Source of the DNA: Flavobacteriales bacterium
GTDB taxonomy: Bacteria; Bacteroidota; Bacteroidia; Flavobacteriales_G; JALEGO01
Length of the DNA: 51,263 bases
Direction: 5' to 3'
Assembly: GCA_020631045.1 (NCBI GenBank)
Contig: JAHDHZ010000009.1
Location: forward strand, 7,752-59,014
This document shows, piece after piece, positions 8,516 to 19,547 of the stretch. Under the pieces are notes generated by a model, which had not been told where the DNA came from, searched no databases, and saw only the letters and a list, made by a program, of their open reading frames with translations. A program made the position numbers and the translations under genes. Numbering within the stretch: the first letter of the stretch is position 1; the number at the start of each line of letters is the position of its first letter.

Positions 8516-8521
8516 TGGGCT

Positions 8522-9922
8522 ATGAGTGAAATGAGTACTGAGGCACCTACTAGACAAGAAGTTGTAAAAGAAGAGAAAAAGTTTATGATTGAGAGCTACG
8601 GCTGTCAGATGAATTTTTCTGATTCTGAAATTGTCGCCTCGATCATGCAAGATAAAGGCTATGCAATCACCAAAGATGAAGATGATGCTGATGTAATTTT
8701 TTTAAACACTTGTTCGATTCGTGAGAAAGCAGAACAAACTGTGCGCAATCGATTGGTGCACTTAAGAACCAATAAAGCTTCGAAAAAGAAACTAAAAATC
8801 GGAGTATTGGGCTGCATGGCAGAGCGTTTGAAATCTAAGTTGCTAGACGAAGAAAAGCTGGTTGATATGGTCGTTGGGCCTGATGCTTATAGAGATATTC
8901 CTAACCTATTAGATGAAGTAGAAGGGGGGCAAAAGGCAGTAAATGTCTTGCTTTCAAGAGAAGAGACCTATGCCGATATCAATCCGGTGCGCATCAATCA
9001 AGACGGAGTGACTGCTTTTGTCTCAATCATGAGGGGTTGTGATAACATGTGCTCGTTTTGTGTAGTGCCCTTTACGCGTGGTAGAGAACGCAGTAGAGAT
9101 CCTAAGACCATTGTGAAAGAATGTCAAGATTTGTTTGCGCAAGGGTATAAAGAGGTGACTCTTTTGGGGCAGAATGTAGATTCTTACCGATGGAATTTGA
9201 CTAGCAAAGGGGAGGTAAAAAATACTGATGAGCCTACCGTGAATTTTGCGCAGCTTTTAGAAATGGTGGCTTTGGTAGATCAAGATCTTCGCGTACGCTT
9301 TTCGACCTCGCATCCTAAAGACATGACAGATGAGGTGTTGCATACCATGGCAAAGTATGAAAATATTTGCAAGTATATTCATCTGCCTGTGCAAAGTGGC
9401 AATACTGAAATTTTAAAGAAAATGAATCGTGGGTATACCCGTGAGTGGTATTTACAGCGCATTGCAGCGATCAAAGAAATTATGCCCACTTGTGCGATTT
9501 CAACAGACATCATTACAGGGTTTTGTTCAGAAACTGAGGCGCAACATCAAGATACGCTCTCTTTGATGCAGCAGGTTGAGTATGACTTTGCGTATATGTT
9601 TTTTTATTCAGAACGTCCAAAGACTTTGGCAGAGCGAAAGTATGAAGATGACGTGCCGTTAGATGTGAAGAAAAAACGTCTGCAAGAGGTGATTGCTTTA
9701 CAAAGTAAGCATGGGTTAAAGAGCAATGAGCGTGCGGTGGGCAAAACCTTTAAGGTGTTGATTGAAGGATATTCAAAGCGTTCTGATCAGCACTTTTATG
9801 GAAGAAATTCTCAGAACGCAGTGGTGATTTTTGAAAAAGCTAAAGGGTTACAAAAAGGCGATTATGTACAAGTCAAAGTCACTTCTTGCACATCAGCAAC
9901 CTTAATGGGAGAATTGGTATGA
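8522..9922 (+). CDS. miaB: tRNA-2-methylthio-N6-dimethylallyladenosine synthase MiaB
   Basis: Radical-SAM methylthiotransferase that converts i6A37 to ms2i6A37 in tRNAs reading UNN codons. The 466-residue protein (from ATG 8522) shows the UPF0004 domain with three cluster Cys (SYGC28, NTC64, GC98MAE), the radical-SAM motif C173-x3-C177-x2-C180 (GCDNMCSFC), the substrate-pocket pattern FTRGRERSR, and a C-terminal TRAM domain (about 395-465). A paralogue for t6A (mtaB) lies at 47533-48804; the i6A-type signatures and the conserved position before the sigma-54 activator support MiaB here. The stop overlaps the next start as ATGA, so translation is probably coupled. ATG 8531 is an alternative start. 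Confidence 0.95.
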   Translation: MSEMSTEAPTRQEVVKEEKKFMIESYGCQMNFSDSEIVASIMQDKGYAITKDEDDADVIFLNTCSIREKAEQTVRNRLVHLRTNKASKKKLKIGVLGCMAERLKSKLLDEEKLVDMVVGPDAYRDIPNLLDEVEGGQKAVNVLLSREETYADINPVRINQDGVTAFVSIMRGCDNMCSFCVVPFTRGRERSRDPKTIVKECQDLFAQGYKEVTLLGQNVDSYRWNLTSKGEVKNTDEPTVNFAQLLEMVALVDQDLRVRFSTSHPKDMTDEVLHTMAKYENICKYIHLPVQSGNTEILKKMNRGYTREWYLQRIAAIKEIMPTCAISTDIITGFCSETEAQHQDTLSLMQQVEYDFAYMFFYSERPKTLAERKYEDDVPLDVKKKRLQEVIALQSKHGLKSNERAVGKTFKVLIEGYSKRSDQHFYGRNSQNAVVIFEKAKGLQKGDYVQVKVTSCTSATLMGELV

Positions 9923-11178
9923 ATGTAGATCAGATAAAACAACGTTTTGGTATTATTGGTAGGTCTTCCCGCTTAGATTTGGCCATTGAAACAGCGATGA
10001 GTGTTGCAGCAACTGATTTATCTGTGTTGATACGAGGAGAAAGTGGTGTGGGTAAAGAGGTGATGCCACAAGTAGTACATGCGTTAAGTAATAGAAAGCA
10101 CAATGCATACATCGCAGTAAACTGCGGAGCGATTCCAGAAGGGACCATCGACTCAGAGTTGTTTGGTCATGAAAAGGGATCGTTTACAGGTGCAACAGCT
10201 TCTCGAAAAGGATATTTTGAAGAGGCTAATGGTGGAACCATTTTTTTAGATGAAGTGGCAGAGCTTCCATTACAGACTCAGGTACGTTTGCTAAGAGTAT
10301 TAGAGACAGGAGAATTTATACGTGTGGGCTCATCCAAACCCATTAAAACAGATGTTCGAGTAGTAGCTGCAACCAATGTGCATGTTGAAAGAGCAATCAA
10401 AGAGGGGAAATTTCGAGAAGATTTGTTTTACAGATTAAATACAGTTCCGATTGTGTTGCCTGCTCTAAGAGAACGCAGCACAGACATTCATTTGTTGTTT
10501 AGAAAGTTTGCAGCTGATTTTGCAGACAAGTATCGCATGCCGGGGGTGCGATTAGATGAAGAGGCTGTATTGGCTTTAGAACGCTACAATTGGCCAGGAA
10601 ACATTCGCCAGTTGAAAAATATTGCAGAGCAAATTTCAGTAGTTGAGAAAGATCGTTTAATTAATAAAGAAACACTAATGCGTTATTTGCCTTCTGAGGC
10701 AAGTTCTGATTTGCCTGTATTAGCTTCTTCTAAAACTTTAGGGAGTGATGCTTCTAGTGATTTTTCTGAGCGCGATATTTTATATAAGGTGCTTTTTGAC
10801 ATGAAAAAAGACGTGCATGAGCTCAAGGCTTTATTGGTGAAAATTTTACAGGGTGATGCCTCTGTAATGAACCATAAACAAGAGATTATGGCTAGGCTTT
10901 CTTCTGGTTCTGAACAGACGAGTAGTTATGTGATTTCTGAGCCTTCAAATGATTTTCATCACACTGAATCAACACCTCAAAATCAGTTTGTAAGTAGTTC
11001 AGGTGTTTACCAGGAGCATCAAGTTGTCGAAGAGTCGCTCTCAATTGAAGAACAAGAAAAAGAACTTATCAAAAAAGCGCTTTTAAAACATAGGGGAAGA
11101 AGAAAAAATGCAGCAAAAGAATTAGGAATCTCTGAACGTACACTATACAGAAAAATCAAAGAATATGAGCTTAGTTAG
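9919..11178 (+). CDS. Sigma-54-dependent transcriptional activator without sensor domain
   Basis: AAA+ enhancer-binding protein that remodels RNA polymerase-sigma54 at its promoters. From the ATG at 9919 (ATGA overlap with miaB) it has 419 residues. The AAA+ domain starts almost at once: Walker A GESGVGKE (40-47), the sigma54-contact loop GSFTGA (87-92, the A-to-S variant of GAFTGA), Walker B GGTIFLDE (105-112), and the LFYRLN and [10 protein letters not shown] motifs. After a variable Ser/Gln-rich linker (about 270-370), a Fis-type helix-turn-helix ends the protein ([17 protein letters not shown]). No receiver, GAF or PAS domain is present, so regulation must come from partner proteins or expression level. 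The lptE gene begins 14 bases inside its 3' end. Confidence 0.9.
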   Translation: MNVDQIKQRFGIIGRSSRLDLAIETAMSVAATDLSVLIRGESGVGKEVMPQVVHALSNRKHNAYIAVNCGAIPEGTIDSELFGHEKGSFTGATASRKGYFEEANGGTIFLDEVAELPLQTQVRLLRVLETGEFIRVGSSKPIKTDVRVVAATNVHVERAIKEGKFREDLFYRLNTVPIVLPALRERSTDIHLLFRKFAADFADKYRMPGVRLDEEAVLALERYNWPGNIRQLKNIAEQISVVEKDRLINKETLMRYLPSEASSDLPVLASSKTLGSDASSDFSERDILYKVLFDMKKDVHELKALLVKILQGDASVMNHKQEIMARLSSGSEQTSSYVISEPSNDFHHTESTPQNQFVSSSGVYQEHQVVEESLSIEEQEKELIKKALLKHRGRRKNAAKELGISERTLYRKIKEYELS

Positions 11179-11674
11179 GTTTTTTTTGGTATTTGGTGTA
11201 GTCGTTTGTTTGGCTTCATGTAAGTCTGTAAGCTATTCTTTTACGGGGGCTAATATTTCGCCTGAAACTCAGAGCTTCTCTGTTGATTTTTTTACTTCTT
11301 CAGCTCCATTAGCGCCTCCTTCTTTACCTCAAGTGTTTACTGAAAAATTGAAAGATGTTTTTTTAAATCAAACCTCTTTGTCTTTGAAGTCTGAAAGTGG
11401 AGATATTCAATTCTCTGGAGTTATTACAGGATATTCAGTACGTCCAGTAGCTGTTCAGGGTGATGAAATTGCAGCGCAAAACCAGTTAACTATCAATGTT
11501 AAAGTGAAATATGTAGACACCAAAGATGATAAGAATAGTTTTGATCGTTCATTTAGTAGTTTTAGTCAATTTGATAACACGCAAGATTTAACAGCAGTAC
11601 AAGATGAATTAATTGAGCAAATTAATGATCAGTTGGCTCAAGAAATCTTTAATGCCTCGGTAGGTAATTGGTAG
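11165..11674 (+). CDS. lptE: LptE-like outer-membrane lipoprotein (LPS assembly)
   Basis: Small lipoprotein of 169 residues with lipobox LASC (Cys19) and then YSFTGANISPETQSFSVDFF, the opening typical of Bacteroidota LptE. Proteins of this family plug the LptD barrel and help insert lipopolysaccharide in the outer membrane. The fold is the expected mix of two helices and a four-strand sheet: VFTEKLKDVFLNQT (helix), GDIQFSGVITGYSV (strand), NQLTINVKVKYVD (strand) and a C-terminal helix (LIEQINDQLAQEIFNASV). Its gene overlaps the sigma-54 activator by 14 bases and the following TPR gene by 7, within the recurrent Bacteroidota cluster of activator, lptE, TPR gene and secG. The assignment rests on opening motif, size and context. 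Confidence 0.82.
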   Translation: MSLVRFFLVFGVVVCLASCKSVSYSFTGANISPETQSFSVDFFTSSAPLAPPSLPQVFTEKLKDVFLNQTSLSLKSESGDIQFSGVITGYSVRPVAVQGDEIAAQNQLTINVKVKYVDTKDDKNSFDRSFSSFSQFDNTQDLTAVQDELIEQINDQLAQEIFNASVGNW

Positions 11675-12315
11675 CACTTGATGACATAGAAGTATTGTTA
11701 AAGCTGGCTAAGCATTATCGTTTTTCAGCTTTTGTGCATACTTTGTTGGCTGAAAAATTAAAAAAAGAGAACGAGCTCGAATTGACTCAAAATGTATTTG
11801 AATTTGCTTTAAGAATGGGCTCTAGAGAAGTCTTGTATCAAATTGTTCATAACCAGCAAGAAGGAGGGGGGCAAGAACAAGATCTTACAGATGCTCAAGA
11901 TGATCTTCAGCAACTTTATAATCAGGAAATTGCGGGCAATGCATATGTTCTTGAAGAAGAAGAGCAATCAGGTCAACAAGAAGATTTGTCACTCATACTT
12001 GATAAGGTTAAGTTGTCAGACAAAGAAACTCAAGTATCAAATTCTAACAATATTAAATCTTTTGAAGACTGGATGTTGGTTTTAGATCAAAGTTCGTCAG
12101 AGAATCAAGGCTTGTTTTATTCAGCTGAAGCAATGGCTAAAAAATCTGAAGTTGATCAATCAGAAATGGTTTCAGAGACCTTAGCTCAAATCTATGTACA
12201 ACAAGGTCATTATGATAAAGCAATTGAATATTATCAAAAGTTAATCTTGTTATTTCCAGAAAAAAACGATTTCTTTGCAGGCAAAATTGAAAAAATCAGT
12301 CAATTAAAATCTTAA
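11668..12315 (+). CDS. Tetratricopeptide-repeat protein, TTG start
   Basis: 215-residue soluble protein without signal peptide. The N-terminal part (about 1-60, DIEVLLKLAKHYRFSAFVHTLLAEKL) is helical and resembles the conserved start of the TPR protein found between lptE and secG in Bacteroidota. A Gln/Glu/Asp-rich middle follows, and a single clear TPR unit lies at about 170-205 (SETLAQIYVQQGHYDKAIEYYQKLILLFPEKN). The frame has a stop directly before 11668 and its first in-frame ATG lies about 50 codons in, beyond the conserved helix, so TTG 11668 is the most likely start; it overlaps the lptE stop by 7 bases. Its function is unknown; a scaffold role in envelope biogenesis is only inference from context. 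Confidence 0.8.
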   Translation: MVALDDIEVLLKLAKHYRFSAFVHTLLAEKLKKENELELTQNVFEFALRMGSREVLYQIVHNQQEGGGQEQDLTDAQDDLQQLYNQEIAGNAYVLEEEEQSGQQEDLSLILDKVKLSDKETQVSNSNNIKSFEDWMLVLDQSSSENQGLFYSAEAMAKKSEVDQSEMVSETLAQIYVQQGHYDKAIEYYQKLILLFPEKNDFFAGKIEKISQLKS

Positions 12316-12319
12316 GTTT

Positions 12320-12664
12320 ATGTATACAATTCTTTCAATCGTAGTTATTGTTGTTTGTGTTTTACTTTCTCTTGTTGTCTTAATGCAAGATGCAAAGGGA
12401 GGTTTGAATGATTCTATGGGTTCAGTTACCCAGGTGGCAGGAGTGAGAGCGACCAACGAAATTGAAAAATTGACTTGGGGATTAATCATCGCTTTGGTTG
12501 TATTGTGTATATTCTCAACAATCTCTGTTTCAAATTCATCAGATGTTGAGCTTCAAACAACCGAGAGTGAAGTTCAGCAGTATCTAGATGAGAATGGTGA
12601 GCTGCCAACAGTAAATGATGTTCCATCAGCACCACAACAAGTTCCTGTAAGTCCTGCTCAGTAA
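12320..12664 (+). CDS. secG: Preprotein translocase subunit SecG
   Basis: Membrane component of the SecYEG channel that assists SecA-driven export. The 114-residue product has two membrane helices, about residues 3-21 (ILSIVVIVVCVLLSLVVLM) and 54-71 (WGLIIALVVLCIFSTISV), joined by the family motif QDAKGGL...GSVTQVAG. The C-terminal tail is Glu/Gln/Pro-rich, as is common in Bacteroidota SecG. It begins four bases after the TPR gene and closes the operon that starts at miaB; a weak hairpin follows at 12670. Confidence 0.93.
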   Translation: MYTILSIVVIVVCVLLSLVVLMQDAKGGLNDSMGSVTQVAGVRATNEIEKLTWGLIIALVVLCIFSTISVSNSSDVELQTTESEVQQYLDENGELPTVNDVPSAPQQVPVSPAQ

Positions 12665-12669
12665 AGATC

Positions 12670-12686
12670 GGTCATTTTGGCCTTTT
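12670..12686 (+). terminator. Weak terminator-like hairpin after secG
   Basis: GGTCA (12670-12674) can pair with TGGCC (12678-12682) through five pairs, one of them G-T, followed by TTTT. It lies five bases after the secG stop. The stem is short, so termination may be partial or absent. Confidence 0.3.
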
Positions 12687-12817
12687 AAAGCTGTCTGAAT
12701 TGCATTGAAGTATCCTGATAAAAGTACTTTTTGTCATGTTTTATTAGCCATTTATATTTTGGCATGAAATGTGTCATAAGTCGAACGTTGAACAATAACA
12801 ATTAATTTATTTAAGAC

Positions 12818-13099
12818 ATGAGTAAACTAAACATCAAACCACTAGCTGATCGAGTTGTAGTAGAATCGGCTGCTGCTGAAGAGAAAACAGCAGGAGGAAT
12901 TTACATTCCTGACACTGCAAAAGAAAAACCACAGAAAGGAAAAGTTTTGGCTGTTGGGGCCGGAAAAAAAGACGAGCCCATGACAGTGAAAGTAGGTGAT
13001 TCTATTTTGTACGGAAAATATTCAGGAACTGAGATCAACATTGATGGAAAAGACCTTTTAATAATGAAAGAGGCTGACATTTACGCAATCTTGAACTAA
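12818..13099 (+). CDS. groES: Co-chaperonin GroES
   Basis: 93-residue heptameric lid of the GroEL chaperonin. The sequence opens with [13 protein letters not shown], has the mobile loop region about residues 16-32 ([22 protein letters not shown]), and continues with [10 protein letters not shown] and [15 protein letters not shown], all family signatures. It is followed 18 bases later by groEL. The 153-base upstream gap shows no CIRCE operator; a near-consensus promoter (TTG at 12705-12707, 17 bases, then TACTTTTTG at 12725-12733 with one extra base) is the best candidate seen. Confidence 0.97.
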   Translation: MSKLNIKPLADRVVVESAAAEEKTAGGIYIPDTAKEKPQKGKVLAVGAGKKDEPMTVKVGDSILYGKYSGTEINIDGKDLLIMKEADIYAILN

Positions 13100-13105
13100 T
13101 TATAA

Positions 13106-14752
<1,647 letters not shown>

Positions 14753-14777
14753 TATTCTAGTCTTTAAATTAATTCTT

Positions 14778-14811
14778 AAAAGCCCACTTTTTATAAAAGC
14801 GGGCTTTTTTT
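14778..14811 (+). terminator. Rho-independent terminator of groES-groEL
   Basis: AAAAGCCCACTTTT (14778-14791) pairs with AAAAGCGGGCTTTT (14795-14808) with one internal mismatch and a 3-base loop, followed by a T-run to 14811. It lies 25 bases after the groEL stop. Confidence 0.85.
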
Positions 14812-14864
14812 ATACAGTATGCATATTTTTTTTAGATTTTTCATAAAAACAGCCACTATTTGAC

Positions 14865-14895
14865 TTGACTTAGGTTTTGTGTTTAAGTAAATTTG
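14865..14895 (+). promoter_or_regulatory. Promoter of the Ig-repeat adhesin gene
   Basis: TTG at 14865-14867, a 20-base spacer and TAAATTTG at 14888-14895, an exact Bacteroidota consensus. The -7 box ends 19 bases before the ATG at 14915. Confidence 0.75.
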
Positions 14896-14914
14896 CAATA
14901 CAAAATTCTGAAAA

Positions 14915-17900
14915 ATGATCAAAAAACTACTTTTAGGCTCTGTTTTTACTGGGTTTCTATTTTTTTCTCTTTCTGCACAAAATTATGTAATCGATTGTGA
15001 AAGCTTTAAACAATTCGGTACACACCAAGAAGGTAGGGTCATTAAAAATGAAAATGTATTTATACGAGTTGCAGTAAATTTCTTAGATACAGGTATTTTT
15101 AGTTTTTCAACCAACCAGGCTAATGGAGTCACTTTTTCTTGGTCTGACACCATTACACAAACAGGAGTTCAGCTTATTAAACTCACTTCTACTGATACGA
15201 TAGCATCTTTTGGAACGTTTGCCTACGAATTACAGCAAGGATGTTCAATTTCAATATATGCACAACCTTCTTCTTGTGGTTTGATGGCGAAGTCTCATGG
15301 CGTACTTAATCTAGATTGTGAAGATGATTCTTCAGGTATGATTCGTACGAATGTGAATCCTGAAACAGGAACAGCGCCATTTACTTATGTTTGGTCTACT
15401 GGACAAGTAACATCTTCAAATGCGTTATATAATTTACCTGCGGGTTCATATGCAGTAACAGTTTACGATGCAGACAGTTGTTATTATATGGCAAACTTGA
15501 GCCCTAATCCAGGTCCTGGTACTTCACTGCAAGCTGATACTTTTCATCAAGTATGTAGGGGAGATTCTATTACACTCACTGCAACTAGTGATGTACATAA
15601 ATACTATTTTAAGTGGTACGACGAGCCTTTACCTTCACAATACATAGAAAGACACAATGGATTAACCTCTTCAATTACTGTTGCTCCTGATTCTACCCAC
15701 ACATATTACTTACAAGAAGTATACAATTGTGATGCAGATCCTGTGAAAATTACAGTAGAGGTTGTAGAGGGTGTGCAAAATCCAACAAATACGCAGAACA
15801 ACTTAATGCTTAATGATACAGTTTGCCCTCAAACAACAGTAACATTGACCGCAGATTGTGGCTCAGGTCAAGTACATTGGTTTGCTTCAACCAACACCTC
15901 AGACCAACCAGATTTTATAGGCAGCCAAGTTGATGTCGTGATTACAGAAAATGTCACCTATTATGCTTTTTGCTCTAATGGAGTATGTCAAAGTGATGCT
16001 TTTTTAACGCACACTTTTGTGGTAGAAGAAGTGCAAGATATTCCGTTTGCACAAATTCAACTTCAAGAGTGTCATGGTGATTTGGTTACTTTTGATGCAG
16101 CACCAGTATTAGGAAATGGTCAAATTACTTGGCATAGCCAAAATGACCCGACATCAGCAATTCTTTCTTCAGGAGCTCTTTTAGAAGTTATAGCCTCTGA
16201 TTATCAAGTATATTATGCATTTTCCCAGGCCGATAATTGTGGTGGATATGCAGGTCTAGAGCTCACTGTAGTTGGAGAGGTTTTTCAAGGAGAGGTGTCA
16301 GGCCAAAATGAGTATGAAATTTGCCCTGGTGAGCAATTGAGTATTAGTGTGAATTCACCAAATGATGTCATCTGGTATGACAATGCTCAGGCTAGTGGAA
16401 GCCCTGTTGGGTTTAGTAATACAACAATAGTTAGTCCGACACAAACTGAAACGTATTATGCTTTTCCGATTGCTGATAATAATTCATCTGCTTGTATTGA
16501 CGTAAGCGCTGCATATCCTGTGACAGTTGATGTGACATCTGTTCCTAATACCTTAACCCTTGCAGGTCAAATTACATTAAAAGCTTGTTTTGGTGATGAC
16601 TTGCAGCTTAATCCTCACGATACTTTAGGAGGTCAAAATCATCAGTTTTTTTGGTTCAATACCTTAGAACTTGAAAATGCAAATTCATTGGCTACTTCAA
16701 ACAGTTTTATTGCCAGTATTGAGCATGATAGTGTTTTTTATGCTTTTGTGCCTAACAATGCACAAGGTTGTTTAGAGGGTTCTTATTATCAGGTAAATGT
16801 AGAGTATTTAAATTCTCCGGGTATTCCTGCTGGAAATGACGCTTACCAGGTATGTGCAGGTCAGGCTCTAACTATGAGCGCTTCAGGAAACGGTTTGATT
16901 TGTTGGTTTGCTACTCCTGATCCGATTGGAGCACCAATGCATATTGGAAGCAACTTTACGGTCAATCCAACTGAAAACACCACTTATTATGTGTTTGATG
17001 AGTATGGAAATGGTTGTGCAAGTACTACACCTTTAGTGGTAGATGTTCAGGTAACTCCAGCGCCTTCTTTGAGCTCAGGTACTCAAAACTTCTTTGCTTG
17101 CCAGGGAGAAGACGTTTATTTGACTGTTCCATCAGCAATGAATGAGACTTTGCATTGGTTTGTTGCTCCAAATAATTCACAGGCTCCTGTGTCTACTTCA
17201 AACCCGTTTATGCTTCAGAATGTAAACAATTCTGCTACTTATTATGCCTATGCGTACAATGGAGCATGCTACAGTGCAAATTCTAAGACAGTTGACCTTC
17301 AGGTAAACACTTCGGGTTCAATTACAGGAAATACCATGTACTCTATCTGTAAAGGTCAGCAAGTGACTTTAAGTGCAAATGCAACTAATGGGGCTCAAAT
17401 TAATTGGTTTACAAATTCTAGTGGAGTAGGCACACCCATACATACGGGCAATAATTTAACTGTTAGCCCAAATTCAACAACTACTTTTTATGCTTTCGCT
17501 GCAAATTCTACAGGATGTGGTTCTAGTTCTTTGCCAGTAACTGTTTTGGTAAATGCATCTATCTACCTTGAGCAAGATACTATCTTGAAATGGGTATGTC
17601 ATGACGATTCATTGACTTTATCCATTAATACGCCTTATGATGTAGATTGGTACAGTACGCCTTATGTTTCTGCATCTTCTTATTTGTTTTCAGGAAATGA
17701 TTATGTAGTTGACCCTCAACCTATCACGAATAACGATTTAGAAACGATCAGTTATTATGGATTTATTTCTAATGGCTCTTGTCAGTCTTCAACGTATATT
17801 TATTACAAGGTGGTGCATGTAAAACCTTTGCAAACTCCTCTAGGAGAAGCGAATTATTATTTGTGTCCAGGAGAATCTGTGACCATGCAAGCTACTTCTC

Positions 17901-18385
17901 CGACCATTGGTCAAGTGTGCTGGTTTGATACGTATCCGCCAACCGGTGGAGCATTGATGATTGCAGATACCTTTACGGTTTCTCCGCCTGCGACGAAAAC
18001 ATACTATGCCATTGATGAGGTCACGATTGGATGCTTTTCTGAGCCTTTAGTGGTTAATGTGCATGTTGATCAAATTTATTGTTCGGGTGGAGGAGTACCT
18101 AGAATTGCAGGGCCCATTCTTCCGGTTGCTACTACTAATATTCAGATTCTTACGCCGAATAACGACGGAGTAGACGATGTCTTAAATGTAGGCAATGAGA
18201 CCTTGACAAACTATACACTTCAAGTCTTTGCGCTCTCAGGACAATTAGTCAAAACCATTGATCAATATTACCAAGGATGGGACGGCAGAGACGAAAAAGG
18301 GTTAATTCAACCCGCTGGCTACTATGTTTACAAACTGACTACTAATGAATACTCAGAATCAAAAACAATATTGCTTATCAAGTAA
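14915..18385 (+). CDS. Secreted type IX cargo: SprB-repeat and Ig-repeat adhesin
   Basis: 1156-residue secreted protein. It has a signal peptide (about 1-21, ending SLSAQ) and an N-terminal beta domain. A SprB-type repeat lies near residues 130-192 (APFTYVWSTGQ...LPAGSYAVTVYDADSC). About ten Ig-like repeats of 75-90 residues follow (about 205-1050), each with the pattern CxGxxvtLxA, a central WF or WY, TxtYYAf and a late Cys. The C-terminal domain (about 1065-1156) reads TPNNDGVDDVLNV, YTLQVFALSGQLVKTI, GWDGRDEKG, PAGYYVYKL: the gliding-motility-associated sorting domain that sends proteins through T9SS. It is therefore probably a cell-surface or released adhesin; the ligand is unknown. It is a single gene with its own promoter and a terminator shared with rlmN. 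Confidence 0.9.
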   Translation: MIKKLLLGSVFTGFLFFSLSAQNYVIDCESFKQFGTHQEGRVIKNENVFIRVAVNFLDTGIFSFSTNQANGVTFSWSDTITQTGVQLIKLTSTDTIASFGTFAYELQQGCSISIYAQPSSCGLMAKSHGVLNLDCEDDSSGMIRTNVNPETGTAPFTYVWSTGQVTSSNALYNLPAGSYAVTVYDADSCYYMANLSPNPGPGTSLQADTFHQVCRGDSITLTATSDVHKYYFKWYDEPLPSQYIERHNGLTSSITVAPDSTHTYYLQEVYNCDADPVKITVEVVEGVQNPTNTQNNLMLNDTVCPQTTVTLTADCGSGQVHWFASTNTSDQPDFIGSQVDVVITENVTYYAFCSNGVCQSDAFLTHTFVVEEVQDIPFAQIQLQECHGDLVTFDAAPVLGNGQITWHSQNDPTSAILSSGALLEVIASDYQVYYAFSQADNCGGYAGLELTVVGEVFQGEVSGQNEYEICPGEQLSISVNSPNDVIWYDNAQASGSPVGFSNTTIVSPTQTETYYAFPIADNNSSACIDVSAAYPVTVDVTSVPNTLTLAGQITLKACFGDDLQLNPHDTLGGQNHQFFWFNTLELENANSLATSNSFIASIEHDSVFYAFVPNNAQGCLEGSYYQVNVEYLNSPGIPAGNDAYQVCAGQALTMSASGNGLICWFATPDPIGAPMHIGSNFTVNPTENTTYYVFDEYGNGCASTTPLVVDVQVTPAPSLSSGTQNFFACQGEDVYLTVPSAMNETLHWFVAPNNSQAPVSTSNPFMLQNVNNSATYYAYAYNGACYSANSKTVDLQVNTSGSITGNTMYSICKGQQVTLSANATNGAQINWFTNSSGVGTPIHTGNNLTVSPNSTTTFYAFAANSTGCGSSSLPVTVLVNASIYLEQDTILKWVCHDDSLTLSINTPYDVDWYSTPYVSASSYLFSGNDYVVDPQPITNNDLETISYYGFISNGSCQSSTYIYYKVVHVKPLQTPLGEANYYLCPGESVTMQATSPTIGQVCWFDTYPPTGGALMIADTFTVSPPATKTYYAIDEVTIGCFSEPLVVNVHVDQIYCSGGGVPRIAGPILPVATTNIQILTPNNDGVDDVLNVGNETLTNYTLQVFALSGQLVKTIDQYYQGWDGRDEKGLIQPAGYYVYKLTTNEYSESKTILLIK

Positions 18386-18402
18386 GAAAATAAATTTTAT
18401 TG

Positions 18403-18435
18403 AAAAGCCTCTTTGAATTTCAAAGGGGCTTTTTT
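18403..18435. terminator. Bidirectional terminator between adhesin gene and rlmN
   Basis: A 13-bp stem, AAAAGCCTCTTTG (18403-18415) with CAAAGGGGCTTTT (18421-18433), one G-T pair and a 5-base loop, with a T-run on the plus strand to 18435. It follows the adhesin stop by 17 bases and directly abuts the rlmN stop codon (18434-18436), serving both convergent genes. Confidence 0.8.
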
Positions 18436-19468
18436 ATTTATTGGCCAATTGCCCACAAGCAGCATCAATGTCTTGCCCTCTACTTCTTCTAACATTGACA
18501 ATCAAATTTTTTGATTCTAGATATTCAGCAAAAGCATCGACTTTTTTGGGGTCTGCTTTTTGAAATCTGCCCTCATCAATGCTATTATACTCAATGATGT
18601 TGATCTTGCAAGGCGTGATTTTAGTAAACTGGGCAAGTTTTTGAGCATCTTCAATAGAGTCGTTAAAGTCTTTGAAAATAATATACTCATAAAACATGCG
18701 ATTGCCCGTTTTTTGATGATAGTATATGATAGCCTCACTCAATGCTTGTAAGCTATTTGAATCATTGATAGGCATAATTTCTGAGCGTTTTTGATCATCA
18801 GCAGCGTGTAAAGAAAGTGCGAGGTTAAAGCGCACGTTGTCGTCGCCCAATTTTTGAATCATTTTAGCAATGCCGGCTGTGGATACCGTAATTCTTGAAG
18901 GTGACATGCCAAGGCCTTGCTGAGAGGTGATGCGCTCTATAGACTTTAGGGTGTTTTGATAGTTTAAAAGTGGCTCGCCCATGCCCATATATACGATGTT
19001 GGTGAGCTTTTTTTGGTATTCTGATTGAGCCAAATTTTTGATTAACACCACCTGATCATAAATTTCATAGTGCTCTAAATTGCGCATGCGCTTCATTTTG
19101 CCTGTTGCGCAAAAGGCACAAGATAAACTGCATCCAACCTGAGAAGACACACAGGCGGTTACTCTTTTTGAGGTCGGAATCAAAACACTTTCAACCAATT
19201 TTTTATCGTATAATGCAATCGCCGCTTTGATGGTTTTATCAGTGCTTACCTGTTGTTTATGAATTTCAAGTTTGTGAAAATCAAAAGCTTCTTTAAGCTT
19301 TTCTCTAAGCGCTAAAGATAGATTGGTCATTTGATCAAAGTCAGTTGCTGATTTTTGCCAAATCCACTCAAAGATTTGTTTGGCTCTAAACTTTTGAAGC
19401 CCTAGTGAACTGGTTAAGTCTTCAATTTCTTGAAGGCTTAAACTTCTTATGTCTTGTTTAGTGGTCAC
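18434..19468 (-). CDS. rlmN: Dual-specificity 23S rRNA/tRNA adenine-C2 methyltransferase RlmN
   Basis: Radical-SAM enzyme that methylates C2 of A2503 in 23S rRNA and A37 in some tRNAs. In the 344-residue product the iron-sulfur motif C113-x3-C117-x2-C120 (GCSLSCAFCATGKM), the MGMGEPLLNY signature, the SAM-binding region STAGIAKMIQKL, and the C-terminal catalytic Cys338 (DIDAACGQL) are all present, so the enzyme should be active. It is monocistronic, facing the adhesin gene with a shared terminator. A TAACTTTG box on the minus strand ends five bases before the ATG, which suggests a near-leaderless transcript. Confidence 0.96.
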   Translation of the reverse strand: MTTKQDIRSLSLQEIEDLTSSLGLQKFRAKQIFEWIWQKSATDFDQMTNLSLALREKLKEAFDFHKLEIHKQQVSTDKTIKAAIALYDKKLVESVLIPTSKRVTACVSSQVGCSLSCAFCATGKMKRMRNLEHYEIYDQVVLIKNLAQSEYQKKLTNIVYMGMGEPLLNYQNTLKSIERITSQQGLGMSPSRITVSTAGIAKMIQKLGDDNVRFNLALSLHAADDQKRSEIMPINDSNSLQALSEAIIYYHQKTGNRMFYEYIIFKDFNDSIEDAQKLAQFTKITPCKINIIEYNSIDEGRFQKADPKKVDAFAEYLESKNLIVNVRRSRGQDIDAACGQLANK

Positions 19469-19473
19469 TGAGA

Positions 19474-19481
19474 CAAAGTTA
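19474..19481 (-). promoter_or_regulatory. Candidate -7 box for rlmN
   Basis: The minus strand reads TAACTTTG, an exact TAnnTTTG match, ending five bases before the rlmN ATG (19466-19468). No TTG is seen at the -33 distance. Confidence 0.45.
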
Positions 19482-19547
19482 GCGTTTAATTTAGTCTAGG
19501 CCCAGATAAAGACTCTGTTAAATTATTTGTAGATTGAAACTCGTTTT

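Larger units (their letters stand above)
7927..8521. other. Gene-poor intergenic region between topA and miaB
   Basis: About 595 bases between divergent genes. From left to right it holds the topA leader with a candidate -7 box (7975-7982, minus), one copy of the 81-bp element (8029-8109), a weak AT-rich hairpin (8144-8165), an unconvincing 87-codon ORF (8217-8480) and the miaB promoter (8485-8515). Bases 8220-8480 look less AT-rich than the intergenic sequence around them and could be a decayed gene or an RNA; I recognise no RNA family in them. Confidence 0.7.

Noticed and set aside
12665-12817. CIRCE (HrcA) operator upstream of groES
   Set aside because: The TTAGCACTC-N9-GAGTGCTAA pattern was looked for and is absent; heat control, if any, uses another mechanism.
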